Source: Variovorax sp. 679
GTDB lineage: Bacteria > Pseudomonadota > Gammaproteobacteria > Burkholderiales > Burkholderiaceae_C
Direction: 5' to 3'
Length of the DNA stretch: 64,000 nt
Assembly: GCF_003952185.1 (NCBI RefSeq)
Contig: NZ_RXFS01000010.1
Location: forward strand, 241,371-305,370
Below are positions 39,030 through 48,918 of this stretch, in pieces. How positions within the stretch are numbered: the first letter of the stretch is position 1; each line of letters starts with the position of its first letter. The notes below the pieces were generated by a model that made no database searches, was not told the origin of the DNA, and saw nothing but the letters and a program-made list of their open reading frames with translations. A program made the translations under genes and the position numbers.

Positions 39030-40298
39030 TCAGGCACCCGGTTGATCCAGATCGAAGGCTTTATGCAGTGCGCGCACTGCCAATTCCATATATTTTTCGT
39101 CGATCACGACCGAAGTCTTGATTTCGCTGGTCGAGATCATCTGGATGTTGATGCCCTCTTCGCTCAGCACGCGGAACATCTTGCTCGCCACGCCCACGTG
39201 GCTGCGCATGCCGATGCCGACGATGCTGACCTTGCAGATCTTGGTGTCGCCGACCACTTCGGTCGCGCCCAGCGAGGGCATCACCTTCGACTGCAGCAGG
39301 TCGATCGTCTTCGCGTACTCGTTGCGGTGAACGGTGAAGCTGAAGTCGGTCTTGCCGTCCTTGCTGAGGTTCTGGATGATCACGTCGACTTCGATGTTGG
39401 CGTCCGCCACCGCACCGAGGATGTGATACGCGATACCGGGCTTGTCGGGCACGCCGAGCACCGAGATCTTGGCTTCGTCGCGGTTGAATGCGATGCCGGA
39501 TACGACGGCTTGTTCCATGTTTTCGTCTTCCTCGAAAGTGATCAGCGTGCCGGACTTGGCCTCTTCATTGATGTCGATGTCCCACGGCGTGAAGCTCGAA
39601 AGCACGCGCAGCGGCACCTTGTACTTGCCGGCGAATTCCACCGAGCGGATTTGCAGCACCTTGGAGCCCAGGCTCGCCATCTCGAGCATCTCTTCGAAGC
39701 TCACGGTGGTGAGGCGGCGCGCATCGGGCTCGACGCGCGGGTCGGTCGTGTAGACACCGTCGACGTCGGTATAGATCAGGCATTCGTTCGCCTTCATGGC
39801 CGCGGCGATGGCCACGGCCGAAGTGTCGCTGCCACCACGGCCCAGCGTGGTGATATTGCCCTCGTCGTCCACGCCCTGGAAGCCGGTGATGACCACCACT
39901 CTGCCGGCATTCAGGTCGGCCATCACGCGCTCGTTGTCGATGCTCTCGATGCGGGCCTTGGTGTACGAGTTGTCGGTGCGCACCGAAACCTGCCAGCCCG
40001 CGTAGCTCACGGACTCGACGCCCTCGGCCTGCAGCGCGATGGCCAGCAGCGCCGACGATGCCTGCTCGCCGGTGGAGGCCAGCATGTCGAGCTCGCGGTT
40101 GTGGGCCACGCCGGGTTTGCTCGGCGCCAGTTCCTTGGCCAATCCGAGCAGGCGGTTGGTCTCGCCGCTCATGGCGCTCGGAACCACGATCATCTGGTGG
40201 CCTGCGCGCGCCCACTTGGCGACGCGCTTGGCGACATTCTTGATGCGCTCGGTCGAGCCCATCGACGTACCGCCGTATTTGTGAACGATCAATGCCAT
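39030..40298 (-). CDS. lysC: Aspartate kinase
   Basis: The 422-residue protein opens with ALIVHKYGGTSMGS, the aspartokinase nucleotide site. It has a GRGGSDTSAVAIA segment and two C-terminal ACT domains (from about residue 265) with FNRDEAKISVLGVPDKPG and KVSIVGIGMRSHVGVASKMF. It phosphorylates aspartate in the first step to lysine, methionine and threonine and is probably feedback-inhibited through the ACT domains. Length fits the monofunctional class found in Burkholderiales. It lies next to tilS and accA. Confidence 0.97.
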   Translation of the reverse strand: MALIVHKYGGTSMGSTERIKNVAKRVAKWARAGHQMIVVPSAMSGETNRLLGLAKELAPSKPGVAHNRELDMLASTGEQASSALLAIALQAEGVESVSYAGWQVSVRTDNSYTKARIESIDNERVMADLNAGRVVVITGFQGVDDEGNITTLGRGGSDTSAVAIAAAMKANECLIYTDVDGVYTTDPRVEPDARRLTTVSFEEMLEMASLGSKVLQIRSVEFAGKYKVPLRVLSSFTPWDIDINEEAKSGTLITFEEDENMEQAVVSGIAFNRDEAKISVLGVPDKPGIAYHILGAVADANIEVDVIIQNLSKDGKTDFSFTVHRNEYAKTIDLLQSKVMPSLGATEVVGDTKICKVSIVGIGMRSHVGVASKMFRVLSEEGINIQMISTSEIKTSVVIDEKYMELAVRALHKAFDLDQPGA

Positions 40299-40353
40299 GG
40301 GTGAAATCAGAGAAAGGGAAAGGGCCGCTTAGGAGGCGGCGCCCTGCAAGCTG

Positions 40354-41331
40354 TCAGAGCCAAGTCTTCGGCGAGGGCGAAACATTGTACCAATGCAGGA
40401 AATCGCCCTGCCGCTCGACGAAGCCGGCAGCCACCTTGAGGTGGATGCGGTGGCCGCGCGTGGTGCAGGCGCGAACCTGGTCGAGCAACTGGTCGAGCTG
40501 CGCGGCGCTGGGCGCGCAGCCGTGCGACTGCATCAGCCAGTGACGCAGCACGTTGGCCTGGCGGGCGCGCGTCAGCGTCTGCAGCGTGGCGATGCGCGGC
40601 GGGCTGCCAACGCTCTCCAGGTCCTGCGCCGCCAGCTCGTTCAGCAACTGCTGCGCCTGCGCGGCGTGGCCCACGCTGCGCGCGAACGTGGCGCGAAACT
40701 GGGGAAAGGCCTGCTCCAGCGCCGGCAACAGCACCGAGCGGATCCTGTTGCGGGTGTAGCGCGCATCGCCGTTGGTCGGGTCTTCGATCCAGGGCAGGTC
40801 GCGGCCGGCCAGCCATTCGCGGATTTCCGCGCCCGCAACCACGAGCAGCGGCCGGTAGATGTCGAGCCCGTCGCGCCGCGCGTGCGCCGGCATGGCCGCC
40901 AGTCCTGGAAGCCCCGCGCCGCGCGACAGCGCGAGCAACAGGGTTTCGACCTGGTCGTCGGCATGGTGCCCCAGCGCCACGGATTTGATGGCCGTCTTTG
41001 CTCCATCGGCGCGCGCCATTTCGGCAAACGCCGCGTAGCGGGCTCGACGGGCGGCATCTTCAGGACTTTCGCCTTGCGCATGCCGCGCATCGACGCGATG
41101 AACGACCAGCGGCACGGCCATGCGCTCGCATACCGCGCGGCAATGCTGCTCGAAGCCGTCGGCCGCGGCCTGCAGCCCGTGATGCACATGGAATGCGACC
41201 ACCTGCCCCGGCCAGCGCGCTGCGCAGGCGGCCAGCAAGGCCGTCGAATCGGCGCCTCCGCTGAAACCCACCGCCAGCGGCCAGTACGCCGGCTCGAACG
41301 CGGCAATGGCGCGTTCGAAAGCGGAGTTCAT
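40354..41331 (-). CDS. tilS: tRNA(Ile)-lysidine synthetase
   Basis: The 325-residue protein has the N-type ATP pyrophosphatase loop SGGADST (residues 24-30), FHVHHGLQ and a GHHADDQVETLL motif. All three are signatures of TilS, which converts C34 of the CAT-anticodon isoleucine tRNA to lysidine. The C-terminal domain is shorter than in E. coli (432), as usual in beta-proteobacteria. It lies between accA and lysC on the same strand. Confidence 0.95.
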   Translation of the reverse strand: MNSAFERAIAAFEPAYWPLAVGFSGGADSTALLAACAARWPGQVVAFHVHHGLQAAADGFEQHCRAVCERMAVPLVVHRVDARHAQGESPEDAARRARYAAFAEMARADGAKTAIKSVALGHHADDQVETLLLALSRGAGLPGLAAMPAHARRDGLDIYRPLLVVAGAEIREWLAGRDLPWIEDPTNGDARYTRNRIRSVLLPALEQAFPQFRATFARSVGHAAQAQQLLNELAAQDLESVGSPPRIATLQTLTRARQANVLRHWLMQSHGCAPSAAQLDQLLDQVRACTTRGHRIHLKVAAGFVERQGDFLHWYNVSPSPKTWL

Positions 41332-41346
41332 GGCAGCGCCCGAGCG

Positions 41347-42327
41347 TTACCTGCCGTTGTCGGCCTTGGTGTCGTTGAAGCGGCCGTAGCTCTGGAGGCG
41401 TTCGTAGCGGCGCTCCAGCAATTCCTTCGGCTTCAGGTCGCTGACCTGGCGGAACGCGTCGTTGAGCGCGCGCTTGAGGAAGGCCGCCATCTGGCGATGG
41501 TCGCGATGCGCACCGCCGACGGGTTCGTTCACGATCTTGTCGACCAGCCCCAGCGCCTTGAGACGGTGAGCCGTGATGCCCAATGCATCAGCCGCTTCCT
41601 GCGCCTTCTCGCCGGTCTTCCAGAGGATGGAAGCGCAGCCCTCAGGGCTGATCACGGAGTAGATCGAATACTGCAGCATCAGCAGCTGGTCGCCGACCGA
41701 GATGGCCAGCGCGCCGCCGGAGCCGCCTTCGCCGATGATGGTGACGATGATCGGCACCTCGAGCTGCGCCATCTCGAAGATGTTGCGGCCGATGGCTTCC
41801 GACTGGCCGCGCTCCTCGGCATCGATGCCGGGGTATGCGCCGGGCGTGTCCACGAAAGTGAACACCGGCAGCTTGAACTTCTCGGCCGTCTTCATCAGCC
41901 GCAGCGCCTTGCGGTAGCCCTCGGGCTTGCTCATGCCGAAGTTGCGCGCGGTGCGCTCCTTCGTGTCGCGCCCCTTCTGGTGGCCAATGACCATGCAAGG
42001 CACGCCATTGAAGCGCGCGAGGCCGCCCACGATCGACAGGTCATCCGAGAAATGACGGTCGCCGTGCAACTCGACGAAGTCAGTGAAGATTTCGTTGACG
42101 TAGTCGAGCGTGTAGGGACGCTCCGGATGCCGCGCGATCTTGGTGATCTGCCAGGGCGTCAGGTCGCTGTAGATATCCTTGGTGAGCTGCTGGCTCTTCT
42201 TGCCGAGCTGATCGATCTCTTCAGAAATGTCGACCGCGGATTCGGTCTGCACATAGCGCAATTCTTCGATCTTTGTTTCGAGTTCAGCAATGGGCTGCTC
42301 GAAGTCGAGGAAGGTTCGTTTCGCCAA
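41347..42327 (-). CDS. accA: Acetyl-CoA carboxylase carboxyltransferase subunit alpha
   Basis: The 326-residue protein begins MAKRTFLDFEQPIAELETKIEELRY and contains the carboxyltransferase segment FVDTPGAYPGIDAEERGQSEAI and the GEGGSGGALAI turn. Together with AccD it transfers carboxyl groups from biotin to acetyl-CoA to make malonyl-CoA for fatty acids. Length matches the family. It precedes tilS by 15 bp, suggesting co-transcription. Confidence 0.97.
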   Translation of the reverse strand: MAKRTFLDFEQPIAELETKIEELRYVQTESAVDISEEIDQLGKKSQQLTKDIYSDLTPWQITKIARHPERPYTLDYVNEIFTDFVELHGDRHFSDDLSIVGGLARFNGVPCMVIGHQKGRDTKERTARNFGMSKPEGYRKALRLMKTAEKFKLPVFTFVDTPGAYPGIDAEERGQSEAIGRNIFEMAQLEVPIIVTIIGEGGSGGALAISVGDQLLMLQYSIYSVISPEGCASILWKTGEKAQEAADALGITAHRLKALGLVDKIVNEPVGGAHRDHRQMAAFLKRALNDAFRQVSDLKPKELLERRYERLQSYGRFNDTKADNGR

Positions 42328-42384
42328 CGTCTTCTCCTGTTTATTTCAATTTGCTGCCCACCGATCCATCGTGCCAATTCCAGG

Positions 42385-42477
42385 AACACCGCGGAACCGG
42401 CTCCGCCGGGCCGCTGGTGTTGCCCCCTTGAGGGGGTTGGCGAAGCGACACGAAGTGCGCACAGCCTGGGGGTGGTC
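42385..42477. repeat. REP-like intergenic palindromic element
   Basis: Between the glycosylase stop and accA start, a run of palindromes appears: an imperfect GC-rich pairing with GGAACCGG near 42,393 and the perfect CCCCCTTGAGGGGG at 42,423-42,436, then GCGACACGAAGTGCGCACAG. It resembles short dispersed intergenic repeats of Comamonadaceae genomes. Only one copy is in this window, so repetition cannot be verified here. Confidence 0.4.
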
Positions 42478-43128
42478 CTAGTACACGACTGGGGCGGGGT
42501 CCAGCGATCGCCAAATATACCAAGTCGCCACGCTGCAATATGGTGCCCAGGCCACGGCGACGTCGCGGGCATCGCTGCGGCTGACCGGATCGCCCGAAAA
42601 GTAGTTGACGCTGATGCCGTTGAGCAGCCCCAGGTCGTCTACAGGCAGCACGTTCGGGCGCATGAGGTGGAAGATGAGGAACATCTCGGCCGTCCAGCGG
42701 CCGATGCCGCGGATGGCCACGAGCTCGTCGATGATCTGCTCGTCCGACATGTCCTTCCACGCATCGACGTGCACCAGGCCCGAATCGAAATGCAGGGCCA
42801 GGTCGACGAGGTACTCGATCTTGCGGGCGGACAGCCCCGCCCCACGCATGTCGTCGACCTTGAGCTTGAGCACGTTGGCCGGCGTCAGCTTGCGCGGCAG
42901 CGCAGCAAATTTGTCCCACACCGACTGCGCGGCCTTCACCGAGATCTGCTGGCCCACGACGCTGCGTGCGAGCGTGGTGAACGCGTCGCCGCGCGACTCG
43001 AGGCAGGCGTCGCCGAACTTCGGAATCAACCGCTTCATGACGCGGTCTTTCCGGGAGAGATGCTTGCATGCCTCCTCCCAATAGTCCGGCGTGTAGATCG
43101 TTACGCTGGTCTTCCGGGTGGCGGGCAT
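42478..43128 (-). CDS. DNA-3-methyladenine glycosylase II-like (HhH-GPD family)
   Basis: The 216-residue protein carries the helix-hairpin-helix and GPD region, with IRGIGRWTAEMF followed by the catalytic aspartate in VDDLGLLNG. An upstream FTTLARSVVGQQISVKAA segment is shared with AlkA-type enzymes. It removes alkylated bases to start base excision repair. ATG 43,128 is used; a GTG at 43,149 overlapping the cysS stop is an in-frame alternative. It is shorter than E. coli AlkA, lacking the N-terminal domain. Confidence 0.88.
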   Translation of the reverse strand: MPATRKTSVTIYTPDYWEEACKHLSRKDRVMKRLIPKFGDACLESRGDAFTTLARSVVGQQISVKAAQSVWDKFAALPRKLTPANVLKLKVDDMRGAGLSARKIEYLVDLALHFDSGLVHVDAWKDMSDEQIIDELVAIRGIGRWTAEMFLIFHLMRPNVLPVDDLGLLNGISVNYFSGDPVSRSDARDVAVAWAPYCSVATWYIWRSLDPAPVVY

Positions 43129-43145
43129 GGGGTTCGTCGTTCCGT

Positions 43146-44522
<1,377 letters not shown>

Positions 44523-44726
44523 GAGATTCGGAAAACGTCATTTCGCGCGCGTGCGGCACGGGCGAAAGACGGTGTTTTTCAGGGGTGACGGGGGCTGTGG
44601 TCGCGAGAGGTTGGACATGGCCCCTCGGCTACAATGAAACCAAGTATAAACGGCTGCCACCGCGCAGCGTCCGGGTGTTCCCCAAGCCCGCAAGCCTGCA
44701 TCTCCCCCCATTTCCGTCGAGGCTTC

Positions 44727-45317
44727 ATGAAGCACGCCGCCTTCTCCAGACTCTCCATTGCCTTCGCCCTGCTGTTCAGCCTGTGGGGCTCCGCGGCCCA
44801 TGCGAACGAATACGACGACGTGAACGCGCTGCTGCGCCAGGGCAAATCGAACGAGGCGCTCGCCAAGGCCGACACCTACATCGCCGGCAAGCCGCGCGAT
44901 CCGCAGATGCGCTTCCTGCGCGGCGTGATCCTCACCGAGCAGAACAAGCAGGCCGAGGCCATCATCGCCTTCACGCAACTCACGCAAGACTTCCCCGAGC
45001 TCTCCGAGCCCTACAACAACCTGGCCGCGCTGTATGCGTCGCAAAGCAAGTTCGACCAGGCGCGCGCCGCCCTCGAGCAGGCCCTCAAGCTCAACCCGAA
45101 CTACGCCACGGCGCACGAGAACCTCGGCGACGTGTACGCCCGCCTCGCGGCCCAGGAATACGTGCGTGCCCAGCAGTTCGCGAGCACCAACGCCAGCGTC
45201 GCGCCCAAGCTCGCGCTGATCCGCCAGATCTTCAGCTCGAAGACCGAGGCCGAAGCCGCCGCCCTGCCCGCGGCCCCGGTGGTCATCCGCAAGCCGGTCG
45301 GCCGCACCAGCAAGTAA
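44727..45317 (+). CDS. Exported tetratricopeptide-repeat protein
   Basis: From ATG 44,727 the product has 196 residues with a signal peptide cleaved after AHA (about residue 26), then at least two TPR units (PYNNLAALYASQSKFDQARAALEQAL and TAHENLGDVYARLAAQEYVRA are parts). It acts in the periplasm, probably as a protein-protein adaptor. It stands just upstream of two cyclophilin genes on the same strand, in a beta-proteobacterial arrangement that links it to folding or envelope work. No specific partner is known. Confidence 0.8.
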   Translation: MKHAAFSRLSIAFALLFSLWGSAAHANEYDDVNALLRQGKSNEALAKADTYIAGKPRDPQMRFLRGVILTEQNKQAEAIIAFTQLTQDFPELSEPYNNLAALYASQSKFDQARAALEQALKLNPNYATAHENLGDVYARLAAQEYVRAQQFASTNASVAPKLALIRQIFSSKTEAEAAALPAAPVVIRKPVGRTSK

Positions 45318-45397
45318 GAGCAAGTCGCCGCCGCTTCGGGCACCGCAACGACGCCCACCGCGCGGCACCATTCCCTCATCCGCAAACGGAGCTTCAT

Positions 45398-45991
45398 TTG
45401 ACGATCAACGCCCTCTCCCGCCTCAGCCGCCGCGGCGCTCTCGTGCTGGCCGCCGCTTTCGCGTTCGCCGCCACCGGCCACGCGCAATCGGCAACGCCGC
45501 GCGTCAAGCTCGCCACCTCGGCCGGCGACATCGTGGTCGAGCTCGACGAGGCCAAGGCGCCCAAGACGGTCGAGAACTTCCTGCAATACGTCAAGGACAA
45601 GCACTACGACGGCACGGTCTTCCACCGCGTGATCGACGGCTTCATGATCCAGGGCGGCGGCTTCACGGCCGACCTGCAGCAGAAGTCCACGCGCGCGCCC
45701 ATTCCGCTGGAAGCGGGCAACGGCCTGAAGAACGACAAGTACACGATCGCCATGGCCCGCACCGGCAATCCGAATTCCGCGACCTCGCAGTTCTTCATCA
45801 ACGTGAAGAACAACGACTCGCTCAACGCGCCCAACCCCGACGGCTACGGCTACACCGTGTTCGGCAAGGTCGTCGCCGGCACCGACGTGGTCGACAAGAT
45901 CCGCGCGGTGGCCACCGGCAACAAGGGCGGCATGCAGAACGTGCCGCTCGAGGCCGTCACCATCAAGTCCGCCACGCTGCTGGCGAAGTAA
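45398..45991 (+). CDS. ppiA: Periplasmic peptidyl-prolyl cis-trans isomerase (cyclophilin)
   Basis: The protein, 197 residues from TTG 45,398 (ACGGAG upstream), has a signal peptide (LVLAAAFAFAATGHAQ). The cyclophilin core follows: TVFHRVIDGFMIQGGGF, TIAMARTGNPNSATSQFFINV and a GYGYTVFGKVVAG loop. It speeds proline isomerisation in exported proteins. A paralogue without signal peptide is encoded 24 bp downstream. The non-ATG start is supported by the signal sequence beginning right there. Confidence 0.92.
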   Translation: MTINALSRLSRRGALVLAAAFAFAATGHAQSATPRVKLATSAGDIVVELDEAKAPKTVENFLQYVKDKHYDGTVFHRVIDGFMIQGGGFTADLQQKSTRAPIPLEAGNGLKNDKYTIAMARTGNPNSATSQFFINVKNNDSLNAPNPDGYGYTVFGKVVAGTDVVDKIRAVATGNKGGMQNVPLEAVTIKSATLLAK

Positions 45992-46015
45992 TCCCTTTCA
46001 AGTAGGAGTCCTCTC

Positions 46016-46528
46016 ATGAGCAACCCCCAAGTCGAACTGCACATCAAGAACCTCGGCGTGATCACGCTCGAACTCGACGCCGCCAAGGCCCCGAAGTCGG
46101 TCGAGAACTTCGTCGCGTACGTGAAGAAGGGCCACTACGACAACACGGTGTTCCACCGCGTGATCCCGGGCTTCATGGTGCAAGGCGGCGGTTTCGAGCC
46201 CGGCATGAAGCAGAAGCCCACCGACGCCGAGATCCAGAACGAAGCCAACAACGGCCTGAAGAACGACAACTACACCGTGGCCATGGCCCGCACCAGCGCG
46301 CCCCACTCGGCCACCGCGCAGTTCTTCATCAACGTGGCCGACAACGGCTTCCTGAACCACACCGCGCCGTCGGCGCAGGGCTGGGGCTACGCCGTGTTCG
46401 GCAAGGTCGTCGGCGGCACCGAGGTGGTCGACAAGATCAAGGCCGTGAAGACGGGCCGCAAGGGCTTCCATGACGACGTGCCGCTCGAAGACGTCGTGAT
46501 CGAAAAGGCCGTCGTCACCGCCGAATGA
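46016..46528 (+). CDS. ppiB: Cytoplasmic peptidyl-prolyl cis-trans isomerase (cyclophilin)
   Basis: The 170-residue cyclophilin lacks a signal peptide. It has the active-site stretch TVFHRVIPGFMVQGGGF and AMARTSAPHSATAQFFINV. It is a clear paralogue of the upstream exported enzyme, with near-identical core segments, so the pair arose by duplication. AGTAGGAG precedes the ATG. It folds cytosolic substrates. Confidence 0.95.
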   Translation: MSNPQVELHIKNLGVITLELDAAKAPKSVENFVAYVKKGHYDNTVFHRVIPGFMVQGGGFEPGMKQKPTDAEIQNEANNGLKNDNYTVAMARTSAPHSATAQFFINVADNGFLNHTAPSAQGWGYAVFGKVVGGTEVVDKIKAVKTGRKGFHDDVPLEDVVIEKAVVTAE

Positions 46529-46562
46529 CCGGCAACCGGCGCAACGCGGCATCATCAGCAGC

Positions 46563-47339
46563 ATGAACAACGTGGCGAGCCAGGCTTTTCAGGAGCTGGT
46601 GGCGCCACCCGCGTGGCGCACGGTCGACCTGATTTCCGACCTGCACCTGCAGGCCGGCGAGCCCGCCACCTTCGAGGCCTGGCAGGGCTATCTGCAGACC
46701 ACGCCGGCGGACGCGCTGATCATCCTCGGCGACCTCTTCGAGGTGTGGGTGGGCGACGATTCCGCGACGCAGCCCGGCTTCGAGGCGCAATGCGCCGAAC
46801 TGCTGCGCCGCACCGCGCAGCGCCTGCCGGTGTTCTTCATGCACGGCAACCGGGACTTCCTCGTCGGCCCCGCGTTCGCCGCGCAATGCGGCCTCACGCT
46901 GCTCGACGACCCGACGGTGCTGGTGCTGCACGGCCAGCGCTGGCTGCTGAGCCATGGCGACATCCTCTGCCTCGAGGACACCGAATACCTCAAGTTCCGC
47001 GCGCAGGTGCGCACGCCCGAGTGGCAGGCCGCGTTCCTGGCACGGCCGCTGGAGGAACGCCGCGCGCTCGCGCGCTCCATGCGCGTGCAGAGCGAAGACC
47101 GCAAACGCAATCCGTCGATGGTCTGGGCCGATGTCGACACCGCCGCGGCGCGCGACTGGCTGCTGCAGGCGAACGCCCGCGCGCTGGTACACGGCCACAC
47201 GCACCGCCCGGCCGATCACGACCTGGGCAATGGCCTGCGCCGCGTCGTGCTGAGCGACTGGGATGCGGCCGCGCATCCGCCGCGCGCACAGCTGCTGTGC
47301 CTGTCCACCGCCGGCGCGCAGCGCGTCGACCTGCGCTAG
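46563..47339 (+). CDS. lpxH: UDP-2,3-diacylglucosamine pyrophosphohydrolase
   Basis: The 258-residue protein has the metallophosphoesterase signature: DLISDLHLQ, ILGDLFEVWVGDD, MHGNRDFLVG, LSHGDILC and HGHTHRP, giving all metal ligands of the LpxH family. It cleaves UDP-diacylglucosamine to lipid X at the inner membrane in lipid A synthesis. It follows ppiB by 34 bp and precedes mtfA by 17 bp. Confidence 0.95.
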   Translation: MNNVASQAFQELVAPPAWRTVDLISDLHLQAGEPATFEAWQGYLQTTPADALIILGDLFEVWVGDDSATQPGFEAQCAELLRRTAQRLPVFFMHGNRDFLVGPAFAAQCGLTLLDDPTVLVLHGQRWLLSHGDILCLEDTEYLKFRAQVRTPEWQAAFLARPLEERRALARSMRVQSEDRKRNPSMVWADVDTAAARDWLLQANARALVHGHTHRPADHDLGNGLRRVVLSDWDAAAHPPRAQLLCLSTAGAQRVDLR

Positions 47340-47356
47340 CCGCGCCGCCACCAACG

Positions 47357-48148
47357 ATGTTCAAGTGGCTGCGCCGCCTGCGCGCCCTGCCCCCGATCCC
47401 CGAGGCCGCCTGGCAGGCCACGCTCAGGCGTTACGCCTTCCTGGGCGCATTGCCGGACTCCGACCGCCAGCGCCTGCGAACGCTGACGGCCGAATTCCTG
47501 CGCGACAAGGAATTCCACGGCGCCAAGGGCTTCACCATCACCAACGAAGTGGCGCTGGCCATCGCGGCGCAGGCCGTTCTGCCGGTGCTGCACCTCAAGG
47601 GCGGGCTGAACTGGTACGACGATTTCGTCGGCATCGTCGTGCACCGCTCCGAGGTGGTGGCGCGGCGCAAGGTGATCGACGAAGCACAGGTGGTGCACGA
47701 ATACGGCGAAGTCGTCGCCGGTGAAGCCATGGAGCGCGGCCCAGTCATGCTGAGCTGGGACGACGTGCTGGCCAGCAGCATCACCAGCGAGCGCGGCTAC
47801 AACGTCGTGATCCACGAGTTCGCCCACAAGATCGACATGCGCAGCGGCAATGCCAACGGTTGCCCGCCCCTGCCGCCCGGCTTTGCGGGCCAGCGCAGTT
47901 CGCGCGCGTCCCGTGCGGCCTGGATGGCCGTGCTGCAGCCCGCCTACGACGATTTCCGCGAGCAGACCATCAAGGCGGAGCGCTTCGGCACCGAGCAACC
48001 GTGGCTCGACGCCTATGGCGCCACGTCGATCAGCGAGTTCTTCGCGGTAGCCTGTGAGGCCTATTTCGTGAACCGCCCGAACTTCGCCCGCGACTTCCCC
48101 GGCGTGCTCGCGATTTTCGATGAATTCTTTCTTCCTAAAAGGCCCTGA
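47357..48148 (+). CDS. mtfA: MtfA-like zinc-dependent peptidase (DgsA anti-repressor family)
   Basis: The 263-residue protein has the zinc site HEFAHKID (about residues 153-160), with the distant glutamate ligand likely in ISEFFAVACEAYF, as in the MtfA/glucose-regulated peptidase family. E. coli MtfA binds Mlc and has peptidase activity; the betaproteobacterial partner is not established. ATG 47,357 gives a start FKWLRRLRALPPIPEAAW, with basic residues. It follows lpxH closely. Confidence 0.85.
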   Translation: MFKWLRRLRALPPIPEAAWQATLRRYAFLGALPDSDRQRLRTLTAEFLRDKEFHGAKGFTITNEVALAIAAQAVLPVLHLKGGLNWYDDFVGIVVHRSEVVARRKVIDEAQVVHEYGEVVAGEAMERGPVMLSWDDVLASSITSERGYNVVIHEFAHKIDMRSGNANGCPPLPPGFAGQRSSRASRAAWMAVLQPAYDDFREQTIKAERFGTEQPWLDAYGATSISEFFAVACEAYFVNRPNFARDFPGVLAIFDEFFLPKRP

Positions 48149-48241
48149 GCCCTCGCCCACTCTCGGTTGACAGCTATCCATTCGATAGCAGCACAACCCT
48201 TACCATCGATGGGTTATCAACTCACCAAAAAGGTAAACAAC

Positions 48242-48838
48242 ATGAGGGACTGGTTCTATCAACTCACGGGCAAGGCGTGGATTGCGCTGGTGTTCGGCAT
48301 CGGCATCCTGGGCTGGGCAGCGTACGCACAGTTCAAGGCGGGCGCGGACACGCACGGCGCCGCCGTCGAGGACCTGGTCGCCAAGAGCGGCACAGTCGTC
48401 GGCGGCAGCGAAGTCACGGAAACCACCAAGCGGCGCCGCGGCGGCAGCTCCACCCGCCGCTACTTCGTTCTCGACGCCAAGCTGGCCGACGGCAGCACGG
48501 AGAAATGGCGCGTCGACTATGCGGTCGGCCGCAGCAAGCTCGAACCGCTGATCGACGAAGCCGTCGACGTGCGCGTCGATCCATCGGACAACAACCTCGT
48601 CTACGAGGTGAAGCTCAAGGGCAAGCCCGTGGTGTCGCTGGCCGATGTGCAGAAGATCATGGAAGTGAAGGACAAGGCCGCTGCGTCGAGCGCCACCGAC
48701 AAGGGCACGCTGATCGTCGGCGCCATCGCCCTGCTGCTGGGCATCGGCGGGCTCTTCGCGCGGCGCAAGATCCGCAATGGCTACATCGCCGAGCATGCGG
48801 CGGCCGTGCAAACACCGGCCATCGGCGAAAAGGTCTGA
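48242..48838 (+). CDS. Membrane protein, DUF3592-like
   Basis: From ATG 48,242 (AAGGT upstream) the 198-residue protein has two transmembrane helices (about residues 13-30 and 160-178). They flank a periplasmic region with TKRRRGGSSTRRYFVLDAKLADGSTEKWRVDYAVG. The layout resembles DUF3592 proteins of unknown role. An ATG at 48,209 is in frame but has no better site. A bidirectional terminator follows. Confidence 0.65.
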   Translation: MRDWFYQLTGKAWIALVFGIGILGWAAYAQFKAGADTHGAAVEDLVAKSGTVVGGSEVTETTKRRRGGSSTRRYFVLDAKLADGSTEKWRVDYAVGRSKLEPLIDEAVDVRVDPSDNNLVYEVKLKGKPVVSLADVQKIMEVKDKAAASSATDKGTLIVGAIALLLGIGGLFARRKIRNGYIAEHAAAVQTPAIGEKV

Positions 48839-48869
48839 CAGACCTTGCCTTGGCGCCGACGCGCCAATG

Positions 48870-48897
48870 AAAAAGGCGCCCCGCGGGGCGCCTTTTT
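48870..48897. terminator. Bidirectional terminator
   Basis: AAAAAGGCGCCCC / GGGGCGCCTTTTT is a perfect palindrome between the convergent membrane-protein and DUF349 genes. Its A and T runs on both sides allow it to end transcription from either direction. Confidence 0.92.
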
Positions 48898-48918
48898 CGT
48901 GGCCACAGGCTTGTTCTC

